Shown here piece by piece: positions 46,444-56,252 of a stretch of DNA of 64,000 nt. A program made the position numbers and the translations under genes. Under the pieces are notes generated by a model. That model searched no databases. It was not told where the DNA came from and saw only the letters and a program-made list of their open reading frames with translations. The stretch spans positions 620,001 through 684,000 of the forward strand of contig CP126531.1 in NCBI GenBank assembly GCA_030167125.1. The letters are read 5' to 3'. The DNA comes from Rhodanobacteraceae bacterium (GTDB lineage: Bacteria; Pseudomonadota; Gammaproteobacteria; Xanthomonadales; Rhodanobacteraceae). How positions within the stretch are numbered: the stretch's first letter is position 1; each line of letters opens with the position of its first letter.

Positions 46444-48325
46444 CGAACTCGCGGTGGCCGAGGCGTCGCCTGCGTTGGCGGCGCGGCTGTCGATGCTGGA
46501 AAACCGCGACACCCTGCGCCTGGCGATGTGCGGCAGCGTGGACGACGGCAAGAGCACGCTGCTCGGGCGCCTGCTCGCCGAAGCCGGCATGGTTCCGGAA
46601 GATCGTCTCGCGCAGATGATCCGCGACAGCAAGACACACGGCACGCAGGGCGGCAAGCCCGATTATTCATTGCTGCTCGATGGACTGGAAGCCGAGCGCG
46701 AGCAGGGCATCACCATCGATGTCGCGTGGCGTTATTTCGGCACCGACAAGCGCGCCTTCATCGTCGCCGATTGCCCCGGCCACGCGCAGTACACCCGCAA
46801 CATGGCCAGCGGCGCGTCGATGGCGGAATTGGGCATCGTGCTGGTCGACGCGCGTGCCGGCGTGCAGACGCAGACCCGCCGCCACACCGCGATCCTCGCG
46901 ATGTTCGGCGTGCAGCGCGTGCTGTTCGCGGTCAACAAGCTGGACCTGATCGACTACAACCACGCGCGCTACCACGCGATCGAGCAGGAGTGCGTGAAGC
47001 TCGCGCACGACCTCGGCATCGCGAATGCGGACGCAATCCCGGTGTCCGCGATCAATGCCGACAACCTCGTGGTGCCGTCGCCGAACACGCCGTGGTACAC
47101 GGGCAAGCCGTTGCTCGAATACCTCGAAACCGTGCAGGTGGAGCGCAGGGAAGATGCGGCATTCGCGCTGCCGGTGCAGTGGGTCAACCGGCCCGACCAC
47201 GATTTCCGCGGTTATGCCGGCACCGTCGCGGGCGGCCGCATCGCGCCCGGCGGCGAAGTCGTGGTGCTGCCATCGGGACGGCTGTCGAGCGTGGCGCGCG
47301 TGGTCGGCGGCGATGCCGACCTCGACGTTGCCGAAGCCGGACAGGCCATCACGCTGACGCTCACCGATCAGATCGACGTGGCGCGCGGCGACGTGATCGC
47401 CGACCCGTCGCTGCCGCCCGATGTCGCCGCGCAGTTCGCCTGCCATCTCTTGTGGCTGGACGATGCGCCGTTGCTGTCCGGCCGCCGCTATCTGCTGAAG
47501 CTCGCCACGCGCGTGGTCGGCGCGCAGGTCACCGAGATCAGGCACCGCATCGATCCTGACACGCAGGCGCATCTGGCGGCGACGCGGCTGACCGCCAACG
47601 AGATCGGTTATTGCAACCTGTCGCTGGATGCCGAGATCGCCTACCGCCCGTTCAAGGAAGACCGCCGGCTCGGCGGTTTCATCCTGATCGACCGCGAAAC
47701 CAACGCGACGGTCGGTTGCGGCACGCTGGATTTCGGGCTGCGCCGCGACCGCAACGTGCATTGGCAGCAGCTCGACGTCGACCGCGCGGCGCGCGCGCGC
47801 ATCAAGGGCCAGACGCCGCGCTGCCTGTGGTTCACCGGGTTGTCCGGCGCCGGCAAGTCGACCATCGCCAACCTGGTCGAGCGGCGCCTGCTGGCCGACG
47901 GCTTCCACACCATCCTGCTGGACGGCGACAACGTGCGCCATGGCCTGAACCGCGACCTCGGCTTCACCGACGCCGACCGCGTCGAGAACATCCGGCGCGT
48001 GGCCGAAGTCGCCAAGCTGATGATGGACGCGGGTCTGATCGTGCTGGTGTCCTTCATCAGCCCGTTCCGCGCCGAGCGCCAGATGGCGCGCGACCTGATC
48101 GGCGAGGGCGGCTTCATGGAAGTGTTCGTGGACGCGCCGCTGGCCGTGTGCGAAGGCCGCGACGTGAAAGGTCTCTACGCCAAGGCGCGCGCCGGCAAGA
48201 TCGAAAACTTCACCGGCATCGGTTCGCCCTACGAAGCGCCCGAGTCGCCGGAAATCCACCTGCGTTCCGACCGGGAAACGGCCGCGGATTCCGCTTCGCG
48301 GGTGGTGAAGCTGCTCACCAGCTGA
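46427..48325 (+). CDS. cysNC: bifunctional sulfate adenylyltransferase subunit 1 / adenylylsulfate kinase
   Basis: A fusion of the regulatory GTPase CysN and the kinase CysC, which phosphorylates APS to PAPS. In the N-terminal half, [32 protein letters not shown] and NKLDLID are the G1, G3 and G4 motifs. The C-terminal 185 residues are CysC, with P-loop [13 protein letters not shown] and [15 protein letters not shown]. In total 632 residues. The start is GTG 46427 with GGAG ten bases upstream. The fusion is common in Xanthomonadales and pseudomonads. No sulfate reductase genes follow in the window. Confidence 0.96.
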   Translation: MKATSDELAVAEASPALAARLSMLENRDTLRLAMCGSVDDGKSTLLGRLLAEAGMVPEDRLAQMIRDSKTHGTQGGKPDYSLLLDGLEAEREQGITIDVAWRYFGTDKRAFIVADCPGHAQYTRNMASGASMAELGIVLVDARAGVQTQTRRHTAILAMFGVQRVLFAVNKLDLIDYNHARYHAIEQECVKLAHDLGIANADAIPVSAINADNLVVPSPNTPWYTGKPLLEYLETVQVERREDAAFALPVQWVNRPDHDFRGYAGTVAGGRIAPGGEVVVLPSGRLSSVARVVGGDADLDVAEAGQAITLTLTDQIDVARGDVIADPSLPPDVAAQFACHLLWLDDAPLLSGRRYLLKLATRVVGAQVTEIRHRIDPDTQAHLAATRLTANEIGYCNLSLDAEIAYRPFKEDRRLGGFILIDRETNATVGCGTLDFGLRRDRNVHWQQLDVDRAARARIKGQTPRCLWFTGLSGAGKSTIANLVERRLLADGFHTILLDGDNVRHGLNRDLGFTDADRVENIRRVAEVAKLMMDAGLIVLVSFISPFRAERQMARDLIGEGGFMEVFVDAPLAVCEGRDVKGLYAKARAGKIENFTGIGSPYEAPESPEIHLRSDRETAADSASRVVKLLTS

Positions 48326-48356
48326 TTCGTGTCCGCGCTTGAATTGCTTTTTTTGT

Positions 48357-48423
48357 CGTCATTCCCGCGAAAGCGGGAATCCAGTGTCTTTTGCAATGGA
48401 TGCCCGCTTGCGCGGGCATGACG
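48357..48423. repeat. dispersed palindromic repeat, family A (copy 5, short form)
   Basis: Begins CGTCATTCCCGCG and ends GCGGGCATGACG. Hairpins are CCCGCGAAAGCGGG and GCCCGCTTGCGCGGGC. This short variant lacks one arm and ends 26 bases before the stop of the convergent SDR gene. Confidence 0.85.
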
Positions 48424-48448
48424 TCAAGAAAAAGTTCGGGGCTGCGTT

Positions 48449-49318
48449 TCAATCGCGCACGCGAAAATGTTTCGCGCGCCGCGCGACCAGCGCGAGCGCC
48501 AGCCGGTCCGGCAACACGTCCATCAAGACCTTGATCGCGCGGTTCACGCGGCCGGGCACGCACACCACGCGGCCGCGCTCGACGGCGTCGAGTCCCTGTC
48601 CCACCACGTCTCCCGCGTCGCTCCACATCCAACCCGGCATTCTGGAAACCAGCCCACGCGCCTGGCTGACGTCATGGAACTCGGAATACGTGAAGCCCGG
48701 ACACAGCGCGCAGACGTTGATGCCATGCGCGCGGTTTTCCATCGCGAGCGCCTGCGACACGCGCATCAGGAAGGCTTTGGCCGGTCCGTACAAGGTGTTG
48801 CCCGGCGTGGCGGGAACCAATCCCGCGAGCGAAGCGACGTTGACGATGCGTCCGTATCCGCGCGCGCGCATCGCCGGCAGCAGCAGGTGGCAGAGCTGCA
48901 GCGGCGCCGTCACCAGCACCTGCATGAACTGCGCGTGCGTCGCCCAATCGACCTTGTCGTAACGGCCCGGCACGCCATAGCCCGCGTTGTTGATCAGGAT
49001 GTCGATGGCGCCTCCGTCGCGCATCGCCGACGCAACGATGCGATCCGGCGCCGCCGCGTCGGCCAGATCATCGGCCACCACCTGCACGTCGACGCCGTGT
49101 CGTGCGTGCAGTTCGACAGCGAGTGCCCGCAAGCGATCCTCGCGCCGCGCGGTCAGCACCAGGTCGCAGCCGCGCGCGGCGAGCTGCCGCGCGAATTCGG
49201 CGCCGATGCCGGCGGAGGCGCCGGTGACCAGCGCGCGACGACGAACGCTTTTCTCCCTCTCCGCCGAACGTGTTCGGGGGAGAGGGTTGGGGTGAGGGGG
49301 AATTTCTTTTCCGGTCAT
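48449..49318 (-). CDS. short-chain dehydrogenase/reductase
   Basis: A 289-residue NAD(P)-dependent oxidoreductase of unknown substrate. It has TGASAGIGAEF for the cofactor, NNAGYGVPG, and a complete catalytic set: Ser in NVASLAGLV, Tyr and Lys in LYGPAKAF. The first 24 residues (beginning MTGKEIPPHPNPLPRT) are encoded by a known kind of palindromic repeat whose translation gives the PHPNPLP peptide. The conserved protein starts only at RALVTGAS. No alternative start codon lies closer, so the repeat seems to have supplied a new start. Confidence 0.88.
   Translation of the reverse strand: MTGKEIPPHPNPLPRTRSAEREKSVRRRALVTGASAGIGAEFARQLAARGCDLVLTARREDRLRALAVELHARHGVDVQVVADDLADAAAPDRIVASAMRDGGAIDILINNAGYGVPGRYDKVDWATHAQFMQVLVTAPLQLCHLLLPAMRARGYGRIVNVASLAGLVPATPGNTLYGPAKAFLMRVSQALAMENRAHGINVCALCPGFTYSEFHDVSQARGLVSRMPGWMWSDAGDVVGQGLDAVERGRVVCVPGRVNRAIKVLMDVLPDRLALALVARRAKHFRVRD
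49252..49303. repeat. dispersed palindromic repeat with PHPNPLP-type translation
   Basis: CCCTCTCCGCCGAAC and GTTCGGGGGAGAGGG form a near-perfect stem, followed by TTGGGGTGAGGGGG. Translations of such repeats (PHPNPLP...) are commonly annotated by error as protein ends. Here it lies within the N-terminus of the minus-strand SDR gene. Confidence 0.85.
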
Positions 49319-49345
49319 GGGCGCGTTGATGAAAAAAAGCGGAGT

Positions 49346-49375
49346 TTGCGCGCGTCGCACCCAGTTGGCTATCCT
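49346..49375 (+). promoter_or_regulatory. possible sigma-70 promoter of tpiA
   Basis: TTGCGC (49346-49351) and TATCCT (49370-49375) with an 18-base spacer, about 30 bases before the ATG. The match is moderate. TATCCT also occurs 52 bases before cysD but without a matching -35 box. Confidence 0.35.
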
Positions 49376-49404
49376 CGCTGCCCCGGATGAAGATGGAGCG
49401 CGCC

Positions 49405-50151
49405 ATGCGCCGCAAGTGGGTGGGTGGCAACTGGAAGATGCACGGCTCGCGCGCGATGGCGTCGTCGCTGCTCGGCGCGATCATCGAAGCGAAAACCGAC
49501 GCCGTCGACGTCGCGGTGTTTCCGCCGTTCCCGTACCTGCGCGAAGCCTGTGCGGCCTGCGCGGGGTCGCGCATCGCGGTCGGCGGGCAGGACCTGAGCG
49601 AACACGAATCCGGGGCCTACACCGGCGAGGTGTCGGCGGCAATGTTGCGCGACACCGGTTGCAGCGCCGTGCTGGCCGGCCATTCCGAGCGTCGCCAGTA
49701 CCACCATGAATCGGACGCGCAGGTCGCGGCCAAGCTCGCGCAGGCGCTCGCGCACAACCTCACGCCCGTGCTGTGCGTGGGCGAAACCCTCGACGAACGC
49801 GAAGCCCACCGTACCGCCGCCGTCGTCGCGCGCCAGCTGGACGCCGTGATCGCGCATTGCGGCATCGCCGCGTTCGAGCGCATCGTGGTCGCCTACGAAC
49901 CGGTCTGGGCCATCGGCACCGGCCGCACCGCCAGCCCCGCGCAGGCGCAGGAGGTCCATGCGCTCCTGCGTAGCCAGCTCGCCAGGGACGATGCTAGAAT
50001 TGCCGGTTCGACCCGCATCGTTTACGGCGGCAGCGTCAAACCCGGCAACGCCGCCGAGTTGTTCGCGCAAGCCGACATCGATGGCGGCCTGATCGGTGGC
50101 GCGGCATTGCAGGCCACCGATTTTCTTTCGATTTGTGCGGCGGCGGGCTGA
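49405..50151 (+). CDS. tpiA: triosephosphate isomerase
   Basis: Interconverts dihydroxyacetone phosphate and glyceraldehyde-3-phosphate in glycolysis. The 248-residue protein has the classic start RRKWVGGNWKMHGS (substrate Asn and Lys), the catalytic His in LAGHSERR, the catalytic Glu in VVAYEPVWAIGTG and IVYGGSVKPGNA near the end. ATG 49405 has GGAG six bases upstream, better than an ATG at 49387. The secG gene follows after 26 bases, the standard order. Confidence 0.97.
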   Translation: MRRKWVGGNWKMHGSRAMASSLLGAIIEAKTDAVDVAVFPPFPYLREACAACAGSRIAVGGQDLSEHESGAYTGEVSAAMLRDTGCSAVLAGHSERRQYHHESDAQVAAKLAQALAHNLTPVLCVGETLDEREAHRTAAVVARQLDAVIAHCGIAAFERIVVAYEPVWAIGTGRTASPAQAQEVHALLRSQLARDDARIAGSTRIVYGGSVKPGNAAELFAQADIDGGLIGGAALQATDFLSICAAAG

Positions 50152-50177
50152 CGCTTGGCTGAGCACGGGAACCACAC

Positions 50178-50657
50178 ATGCTGTTCACGATTTTCAGCGT
50201 CTTCTACGTGCTCGTCGCGGCGGCGATGATCGTGCTGATCCTGATGCAGCGCGGCGACGGCGCCAACGCGGGCGCGAGTTTCGGCGGCGGTGCATCCGGC
50301 ACGGTGTTCGGCGCGCGCGGCGCGGCCAGCTTCCTCACCCGCACCACTGCGGCGCTGGCCACGATCTTCTTCCTGCTCAGCCTCGGCATGGGCATTTACC
50401 TGAGCCACAACGGCGTCAAGCCGAACGTCCAGCAGACGCTCGGCGTGATGGCAGGCGCCGGCAGTTCGGCACCCGCGGGTTCCGCGCCCGCGGCAAGCGC
50501 ACCTGCCGCCAGCGCACCCGCGTCGCCGGTGCCCGCGCAGCAATCGGAAGTGCCGGCCGCTCCGGGTTCGGCGCAGTCGGAAGTTCCTGCGGCGCCCAAG
50601 GCGTCCGCGCCTGCGTCGTCCGCTCCGGCCAGCAGCGGTCCAGCCGGTTCGCATTGA
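50178..50657 (+). CDS. secG: protein-export membrane protein SecG
   Basis: A small subunit of the SecYEG translocon. Two membrane helices, IFSVFYVLVAAAMIVLILM and TTAALATIFFLLSLGMGIYL, flank the conserved LMQRGDGANAGASFGGGAS and FLTRTTA segments. The protein has 159 residues, longer than typical SecG (about 110) because of a roughly 65-residue Ala/Ser/Pro-rich tail with repeated SAPAA units. Low-complexity tails are common in SecG of this group. It lies between tpiA and tRNA-Leu. Confidence 0.95.
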   Translation: MLFTIFSVFYVLVAAAMIVLILMQRGDGANAGASFGGGASGTVFGARGAASFLTRTTAALATIFFLLSLGMGIYLSHNGVKPNVQQTLGVMAGAGSSAPAGSAPAASAPAASAPASPVPAQQSEVPAAPGSAQSEVPAAPKASAPASSAPASSGPAGSH

Positions 50658-50755
50658 TGTCTCTTTGAATGATCCGGCACAATTGTGGGCCGGGTGTTTT
50701 TCACGGACGAGTTTGAACAAAAGCGGCGCACCGAATGTGCGCAGCCTTTCTCCTT

Positions 50756-50840
50756 GCCCAGGTGGCGGAATTGGTAGACGCACTACCTTGAGGTGGTAGC
50801 GGGTAACTCCGTGGGGGTTCGAGTCCCCCCTTGGGCACCA
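50756..50840 (+). tRNA. tRNA-Leu (anticodon GAG)
   Basis: An 85-base cloverleaf with encoded CCA. The acceptor stem GCCCAGG pairs with CTTGGGC, the D arm is GCGGAATTGGTAGACGC, and the anticodon stem CTACC / GGTAG holds the loop TTGAGGT, giving anticodon GAG (reads CUC and CUU). A long variable arm (CGGGTAACTCCGT) marks a class II tRNA, and the T arm is GGGGGTTCGAGTCCCCC. Confidence 0.97.
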
Positions 50841-50848
50841 CTCTGAAG

Positions 50849-50886
50849 ACGCGCGGTTGCGATGCATTCGCACCGCGCGTTTTTTT
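50849..50886 (+). terminator. intrinsic terminator after tRNA-Leu
   Basis: A long stem, ACGCGCGGTTGCGA and TCGCACCGCGCGT, with one bulged base and a short loop is followed by seven T residues. It separates the secG/tRNA unit from the nuo operon. Confidence 0.93.
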
Positions 50887-50989
50887 GTGCGGCTTGCGTG
50901 CACGTGAAGTCTCCGTGACAGTTGCGCGCCGCGATTGCGGCCCACGCCAGCGCGTGCGAAAATCTCACGGATAACGCTGGACGATCCTC

Positions 50990-51346
50990 ATGCTCGAGAA
51001 CTACTGGCCCATCCTGCTGTTCCTGTGTGTCGCCGGCGGCATCGGCGTCGCGCTGATCGTCATCGGCTGGATCGCCGGGCCGCGCCGCCCCAGCGCCGAG
51101 AAATATTCGCCGTACGAGTGCGGCTTCGAGGCCTTCGAAGGCACGCGCATGCAGTTCGACGTGCGCTACTACCTGATCGCGATCCTGTTCATCCTGTTCG
51201 ACCTGGAAATCGCGTTCCTGTTTCCGTGGGCGACGGTGTTTTCGAGGATCGGCATCACGGCGCTGGTGGAGATGTTCACGTTCCTGCTGCTGCTGGTGGT
51301 GGGCTACATCTACGTGTGGAAGAAGGGTGCGCTCGAATGGGATTGA
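50990..51346 (+). CDS. nuoA: NADH-quinone oxidoreductase subunit A
   Basis: Small membrane subunit of complex I (118 residues). Three hydrophobic helices are visible, and [20 protein letters not shown] between the first and second holds the conserved Cys loop near the quinone site. [12 protein letters not shown] is also conserved. First gene of the nuo operon. No clear promoter is seen in the 100 bases before it. It overlaps nuoB by ten bases. Confidence 0.97.
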   Translation: MLENYWPILLFLCVAGGIGVALIVIGWIAGPRRPSAEKYSPYECGFEAFEGTRMQFDVRYYLIAILFILFDLEIAFLFPWATVFSRIGITALVEMFTFLLLLVVGYIYVWKKGALEWD

Positions 51347-51891
51347 TCCAGGCCATCGACAAGACGATGCACAACCCGGTGCCGATCGGCAAGGTCGACG
51401 ACATCCTGCGCCCGGAAGCCGACAACCCAATCATGCAGCGCGGCTTCGGCGTCACCACGGTTGATGCGCTGTTCAACTGGGCGCGCACCGGTTCGATGTG
51501 GCCGATGACGTTCGGCCTTGCGTGCTGCGCGGTGGAAATGATGCACGCGGGTGCGTCGCGCCTCGACCTCGACCGCTACGGCGTGATCTTCCGTCCGTCG
51601 CCACGCCAATCCGACGTGATGATCGTGGCCGGCACGCTGGTCAACAAGATGGCGCCAGCGCTGCGCAAGGTGTACGACCAGATGCCGGACCCGAAGTGGG
51701 TGATCTCGATGGGCTCTTGCGCGAACGGCGGCGGCTACTACCACTATTCGTATTCGGTGGTGCGCGGCTGCGATCGCATCGTGCCGGTCGACGTATACGT
51801 GCCGGGGTGCCCGCCGACGGCCGAGGCGCTGGTTTACGGGATTCTGCAATTGCAGAAGAAGATCCGCCGCACCAATACCATCGCGCGCTGA
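51337..51891 (+). CDS. nuoB: NADH-quinone oxidoreductase subunit B
   Basis: Carries the last Fe-S cluster (N2) that hands electrons to quinone. The 184-residue protein has the adjacent cysteines LACCAVEMM and the others in [14 protein letters not shown] and [12 protein letters not shown], completing the four-Cys set. It overlaps nuoA by ten bases and precedes nuoC by seven. Confidence 0.97.
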   Translation: MGLIQAIDKTMHNPVPIGKVDDILRPEADNPIMQRGFGVTTVDALFNWARTGSMWPMTFGLACCAVEMMHAGASRLDLDRYGVIFRPSPRQSDVMIVAGTLVNKMAPALRKVYDQMPDPKWVISMGSCANGGGYYHYSYSVVRGCDRIVPVDVYVPGCPPTAEALVYGILQLQKKIRRTNTIAR

Positions 51892-51898
51892 GTCAACG

Positions 51899-52639
51899 AT
51901 GAGCCAGACCACACCCGAACAACTGGCTGATCGCCTGCGTGCGCACTTCGGCGACCGGATCGACAACGTCGCGGTCGCGCTTGCGCAGGCGACGATCGAA
52001 GTCACGCCGGCGCACCTGATCGAAGTATGTACGGCGTTGCGCGACGAAGCGGAGTTCCGCTTCGCGCAGTTGACCGACTTGTGCGGCGTGGATTTCCTCA
52101 CCTTCGGCGAAGGCGAGTGGGAAACCTCGCAGGTCGCGACCAGGGAAGGCTTCAGCCGCGGCGTGCAGGGCGACAACGTGCAGGGCCGCTTCGGCTGGGA
52201 AGACCGGCCGCGCCATCCGCAGTTCCTGCGCCGCTTCGCTTCGGTGGTGCATCTGATTTCCTACGAACACAACATCCGCTTGCGCGTGCGCTGCTTCGCG
52301 CCGGAAGACGCGCTGCCGGTCATTCCGTCGCTGACGGGTGTGTGGCCGGTCGCCAACTGGTACGAGCGCGAGGCGTTCGACCTGTACGGCATCGTCTACG
52401 AAGGCCATCCGGATTTGCGCCGCATCCTCAGCGACTACGGTTTCGTCGGGCATCCGTTCCGCAAGGACTTCCCGCTGATCGGCAACGTCGAAGTGCGCTA
52501 CGACCCGGAAGCACGGCGCGTGGTGTACGAGCCCGTCACCTCGGTGACGCCGCGCGTGACCGTGGCGCGCGTGGTGCGTGAAGACTCGCGCTGGCCGACC
52601 TCGCGCGAGGAAGCCGCCGACGACTGGAAGGACAACTGA
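51899..52639 (+). CDS. nuoC: NADH-quinone oxidoreductase subunit C
   Basis: Peripheral arm subunit (246 residues) that stabilises the connection to the membrane. Conserved blocks are [11 protein letters not shown], the signature [20 protein letters not shown] and [20 protein letters not shown]. It is separate from nuoD here, unlike the fused form in E. coli. The nuoD start follows one base after its stop. Confidence 0.97.
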   Translation: MSQTTPEQLADRLRAHFGDRIDNVAVALAQATIEVTPAHLIEVCTALRDEAEFRFAQLTDLCGVDFLTFGEGEWETSQVATREGFSRGVQGDNVQGRFGWEDRPRHPQFLRRFASVVHLISYEHNIRLRVRCFAPEDALPVIPSLTGVWPVANWYEREAFDLYGIVYEGHPDLRRILSDYGFVGHPFRKDFPLIGNVEVRYDPEARRVVYEPVTSVTPRVTVARVVREDSRWPTSREEAADDWKDN

Positions 52640-52640
52640 G

Positions 52641-53927
52641 ATGGCCGCGAACCTTTCCACGACCCAGTCCGACACCGGCGAAATCCGCAGCTACACGATG
52701 AACTTCGGCCCGCAGCATCCGGCCGCGCACGGCGTGTTGCGCCTGGTGATGGAGATGGAAGGCGAGACCATCCTGCGCATCGATCCGCACATCGGTCTCT
52801 TGCATCGCGCCACCGAGAAGCTGGCCGAATCGAAGCCCTACAACCATTCGATCGGCTACATGGATCGCCTCGACTACGTGTCGATGATGTGCAACGAGCA
52901 CGCCTACGTGCGCGCGATCGAGCAGCTGATGGGCATCACGCCGCCCGAGCGCGCGCTGTGGATCCGCACGATGTTCGACGAGGTCACCCGCATCCTCAAT
53001 CACCTGATGTGGGTGGGCTCGAACGCGCTCGATCTCGGCGCGATGGCGGTGTTCCTGTACGCGTTCCGCGAACGCGAGGAACTGATGGATTGCTACGAGG
53101 CGGTGTCGGGCACGCGCATGCACGCCACGTACTACCGCCCCGGCGGCGTGTACCGCGACCTGCCCGGCAAGATGATCCAGTACAAGGAATCGCCGTGGCA
53201 CAAGGGCAAGGACCTGAAGCGCATGAATGCGTGGCGCGAGGGTTCGCTGCTGGATTTCCTCGATGCGTTCAGCGCCGATTTCCAGCACAAGGTCGATGAG
53301 TACGAGGAACTCCTTACCGACAACCGCATCTGGAAGCAGCGCACGGTCGACATCGGCATCGTCAGTCCCGAGCAGGCGTACGCGCTCGGCATGACCGGTC
53401 CGATGCTGCGCGCGTCCGGCATCGAGTGGGACCTGCGCAAGAAGCAGCCGTACGCGAAATACGCGGAAGTCGATTTCGAAATCCCGGTCGGCACCCACGG
53501 CGATTGCTACGACCGCTATCTCGTGCGCATTGCCGAAATGCGGCAGTCGGCGCTGATCATCCGCCAGTGCGTGGATTGGCTGAAGAAGAACCCCGGCCCG
53601 GTGATGATCGAGAACTACAAGGTCGCGCCGCCCAAGCGCGAGGACATGAAGGAATCGATGGAAGCGCTGATCCATTGGTTCAAGCTGTTCACGGAAGGCT
53701 ACAGCGTGCCGGCCGGCGAAACCTATGCCGCGGTCGAGGCGCCCAAGGGCGAGTTCGGCTGCTACATGATTTCCGACGGCGCCAACAAACCGTTCCGCGT
53801 GCACCTGCGCGCGCCAGGCTTCGCGCACCTGTCGTCGATCGACGAGATCACCCGCGGGCACATGCTGCCCGACGTGGTGGCGATGATCGGTACCTACGAC
53901 TTGGTGTTCGGGGAGGTGGATCGATGA
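52641..53927 (+). CDS. nuoD: NADH-quinone oxidoreductase subunit D
   Basis: The 49-kDa-type subunit (428 residues) that forms the quinone pocket with NuoB. Landmarks are [43 protein letters not shown] and the last block [20 protein letters not shown]. The start is the ATG directly after the nuoC stop. A repeat of about 160 bases follows before nuoE. Confidence 0.97.
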   Translation: MAANLSTTQSDTGEIRSYTMNFGPQHPAAHGVLRLVMEMEGETILRIDPHIGLLHRATEKLAESKPYNHSIGYMDRLDYVSMMCNEHAYVRAIEQLMGITPPERALWIRTMFDEVTRILNHLMWVGSNALDLGAMAVFLYAFREREELMDCYEAVSGTRMHATYYRPGGVYRDLPGKMIQYKESPWHKGKDLKRMNAWREGSLLDFLDAFSADFQHKVDEYEELLTDNRIWKQRTVDIGIVSPEQAYALGMTGPMLRASGIEWDLRKKQPYAKYAEVDFEIPVGTHGDCYDRYLVRIAEMRQSALIIRQCVDWLKKNPGPVMIENYKVAPPKREDMKESMEALIHWFKLFTEGYSVPAGETYAAVEAPKGEFGCYMISDGANKPFRVHLRAPGFAHLSSIDEITRGHMLPDVVAMIGTYDLVFGEVDR

Positions 53928-53947
53928 CCATGTGTGCGCGCCACGTT

Positions 53948-54110
53948 GCGAACACCCCCTTCGGAACGAAGGGCGGAGCGAATGCGAACGCGCGCGCAGC
54001 GCGGGATGCGAAGCATCGGGGGTATGCTCCTGTGCGAAGCAAAAGCCATCCCCCTCGATCCCCCTTCCTGCGGAAGGGGGAAGAAAGCGTTCCCTGCGAA
54101 ACGAGGGGGG
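53948..54110. repeat. dispersed repeat, family C (copy 3, nuoD-nuoE gap)
   Basis: CACCCCCTTCGGAACGAAGGG, then GCGCGCAGCGCGGGATGCGAAG, AAAGCCATCCCCCTCGATCC, CCCTTCCTGCGGAAGGGGG and a final GAGGGGGG. It fills the gap between nuoD and nuoE, and its last bases provide the only ribosome-binding site candidate for nuoE, seven bases before the ATG. Confidence 0.85.
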
Positions 54111-54117
54111 ATCACGC

Positions 54118-54645
54118 ATGAAAGCCAGCGGCAATTTCGACAAGGTGAAGGACGTCGACCCGATGCAGGTGCTGACGGCTGAAACACGCGCGCACATCGA
54201 CCATTGGGCCGCGAAGTTTCCGCCGGATCGCAAGCGCTCGGCGCTGATTCAGGGCCTGATGGCGGCGCAGGAACAGAACGGTGGGCACCTTACCGACGAG
54301 TTGATGGCGGCGACCGCGAAGTACCTCGGCCAGCCGCCGCTGTACGCCTACGAAGTCGCGACGTTCTATTCGATGTTCCAGACCGAGCCGGTCGGGCGCC
54401 ACAACGTTGCGGTGTGCACCAACATTTCGTGCTGGCTCAACGGCGCCGACGGCATCGTGCAGCACTGCGAGAATAAGCTGGGCGTGAAGCTGGGCGAGAG
54501 CACCGCTGACGGACGCATCTACCTCAAGAAGGAAGAGGAATGCCTCGCGGCGTGCTGCGGCGCGCCGATGATGGTGGTCGATGGCCACTATCACGAAAAC
54601 CTGACGCCCGAGAAGGTCGATGAAATTCTGGATGGGTTGAAATAA
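54118..54645 (+). CDS. nuoE: NADH-quinone oxidoreductase subunit E
   Basis: Holds the [2Fe-2S] cluster N1a next to the flavin subunit NuoF. The 175-residue thioredoxin-fold protein has its four cysteines in CTNISC and [23 protein letters not shown] and [13 protein letters not shown] are family blocks. ATG 54118 follows GAGGGGGG from the repeat by seven bases. An open frame upstream is only the repeat. Confidence 0.96.
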   Translation: MKASGNFDKVKDVDPMQVLTAETRAHIDHWAAKFPPDRKRSALIQGLMAAQEQNGGHLTDELMAATAKYLGQPPLYAYEVATFYSMFQTEPVGRHNVAVCTNISCWLNGADGIVQHCENKLGVKLGESTADGRIYLKKEEECLAACCGAPMMVVDGHYHENLTPEKVDEILDGLK

Positions 54646-54651
54646 AAGGCT

Positions 54652-54733
54652 GTCGTTCCCGCGAAGGCGGGAACCCAGCGACTTTGATTTTCCGAACAAG
54701 AGACACTGGATTCCCGCTTGCGCGGGAGTGACG
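54652..54733. repeat. dispersed palindromic repeat, family A (copy 6, nuoE-nuoF gap)
   Basis: Begins GTCGTTCCCGCG and ends GCGGGAGTGACG, with hairpins CCCGCGAAGGCGGG and CCCGCTTGCGCGGG. It starts seven bases after the nuoE stop and ends 15 bases before the nuoF start. Confidence 0.85.
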
Positions 54734-54748
54734 TCAATAAACGGTCTG

Positions 54749-56068
54749 ATGCACATGCCCTACGGTCCCGAACCCGCTGAACACCAGGTCGTCTACACCA
54801 CGCTGCATTTCGACAAGCCGTGGTCGATCGACAGCTACCGCCAGACCGGCGGCTGGCAGGCGTGGGAAAAAATCCTGGCCGAGAAGACAGACCCGGCCGC
54901 GATCGTGGACGAACTCAAGAAAAGTTCGCTGCGCGGGCGCGGCGGCGCGGGCTTTCCGACCGGCATGAAGTGGTCATTCATGCCGCGCAGCGCGCCGGGC
55001 CAGAAATACATCCTGTGCAATTCGGACGAATCCGAGCCCGGCACCTGCAAGGATCGTGACATCCTGCGCTTCAATCCGCACGCGGTGCTGGAAGGCATGG
55101 CGATCGCCTGCTACGCGACGGGTTCGACGGTCGCCTACAACTATCTGCGCGGCGAGTTCCACCACGAACCGTTCGAGCACATGGAGCAGGCGCTGCATGA
55201 AGCGGAAGCTGCCGGGCTGCTCGGCAAGAACATCAAGGGCACCGGCATCGACGTGACGATCCACAACGCACTCGGCGCGGGCGCGTACATCTGCGGCGAA
55301 GAAACCGCGCTGATGGAATCGCTGGAAGGCAAGAAGGGCTGGCCGCGCTACAAGCCGCCGTTCCCGGCCAATTTCGGTTTGTATGGACGGCCCAGCACGA
55401 TCAACAACACCGAAACCTATGCGTCGGTGCCGGCAATCCTGCGCAAGGGCGCCGACTGGTTCCTGAATCTCGGCAAGCCCAACAACGGCGGCCCCAAGAT
55501 CTTTTCGGTGTCGGGGCACGTCAACAAGCCTGGCAATTACGAAATCCGCCTCGGCACGCCGTTCCCGGAATTGCTGGAAATGGCCGGCGGCGTGCGCAAC
55601 GGCCACAAGTTGAAAGCGGTGATCCCGGGCGGCTCGTCGATGAAGGTGCTGAAGGCCGACAAGATGATGGCCTGCACGATGGATTACGACTCGATCCGCG
55701 ACGCGGGTTCGGGCCTGGGTTCGGGCGCGGTGATCGTGATGGACGAGACGACGTGCATGGTGCGCGCCTGCGAGCGCATCGCGCGCTTCTACCACATGGA
55801 ATCCTGTGGCCAGTGCACGCCGTGCCGCGAAGGCACCGGCTGGATGCATCGCGTGCTGTCGCGCATCGTCGCGGGCGGCGGCACGCCGGAAGACCTGCAT
55901 CGCCTGAAAGCCATCGCGGGCCAGATCGAGGGCCACACCATCTGCGCGTTCGGCGAAGCCGCCGCGTGGCCGGTGCAGGCGTTCCTCGCGAATTTCTGGG
56001 ACGAGTTCGAGTACTACTGCATCAACGGGCGTTCGATGCTCGACGATGCGCAGAAGGTGGCGGCATGA
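54749..56068 (+). CDS. nuoF: NADH-quinone oxidoreductase subunit F
   Basis: Binds NADH, FMN and cluster N3, and is the entry point of electrons (about 439 residues). [16 protein letters not shown] and [17 protein letters not shown] are the NADH and FMN sites, and [12 protein letters not shown] holds three of the four N3 cysteines, with the fourth in [13 protein letters not shown] 54749 or 54755 is the start. Neither has a clear ribosome-binding site, the nearest upstream sequence being the repeat end. A paired heptamer element follows before nuoG. Confidence 0.95.
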   Translation: MHMPYGPEPAEHQVVYTTLHFDKPWSIDSYRQTGGWQAWEKILAEKTDPAAIVDELKKSSLRGRGGAGFPTGMKWSFMPRSAPGQKYILCNSDESEPGTCKDRDILRFNPHAVLEGMAIACYATGSTVAYNYLRGEFHHEPFEHMEQALHEAEAAGLLGKNIKGTGIDVTIHNALGAGAYICGEETALMESLEGKKGWPRYKPPFPANFGLYGRPSTINNTETYASVPAILRKGADWFLNLGKPNNGGPKIFSVSGHVNKPGNYEIRLGTPFPELLEMAGGVRNGHKLKAVIPGGSSMKVLKADKMMACTMDYDSIRDAGSGLGSGAVIVMDETTCMVRACERIARFYHMESCGQCTPCREGTGWMHRVLSRIVAGGGTPEDLHRLKAIAGQIEGHTICAFGEAAAWPVQAFLANFWDEFEYYCINGRSMLDDAQKVAA

Positions 56069-56077
56069 AGAACATCA

Positions 56078-56246
56078 GGGACCAGGGACGAGGGACCGGG
56101 GACCGGAGCTTCGCTGTGGCTCGTTGGCACGTGTCGATCCGTCAAGAGATGGGGCAGGGCGTCCGCTGCACGACATGCTTTGCCTGTCCCCGGTCCCCGG
56201 TCCCCGGTCCCGCTTTCATCTGCTACCCGGTACCCGGTCCCGGAGC
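56078..56246. repeat. inverted pair of four-heptamer arrays, subtype 1 (nuoF-nuoG gap)
   Basis: Left array 56078-56105: GGGACCA, GGGACGA, GGGACCG, GGGACCG. Right array 56184-56211: CTGTCCC, CGGTCCC three times. The spacer has 78 bases. A further short piece, CCCGGTA, CCCGGTC, CCGGAGC (56226-56246), supplies GGAG seven bases before the nuoG start. The whole gap between the genes is made of this element. Confidence 0.85.
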
Positions 56247-56252
56247 TTTCGC

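Noticed and set aside
56078-56211. Heptamer arrays considered as a CRISPR array
   Set aside because: Units are only 7 bases, there are no unique spacers between them, and no cas genes are present.
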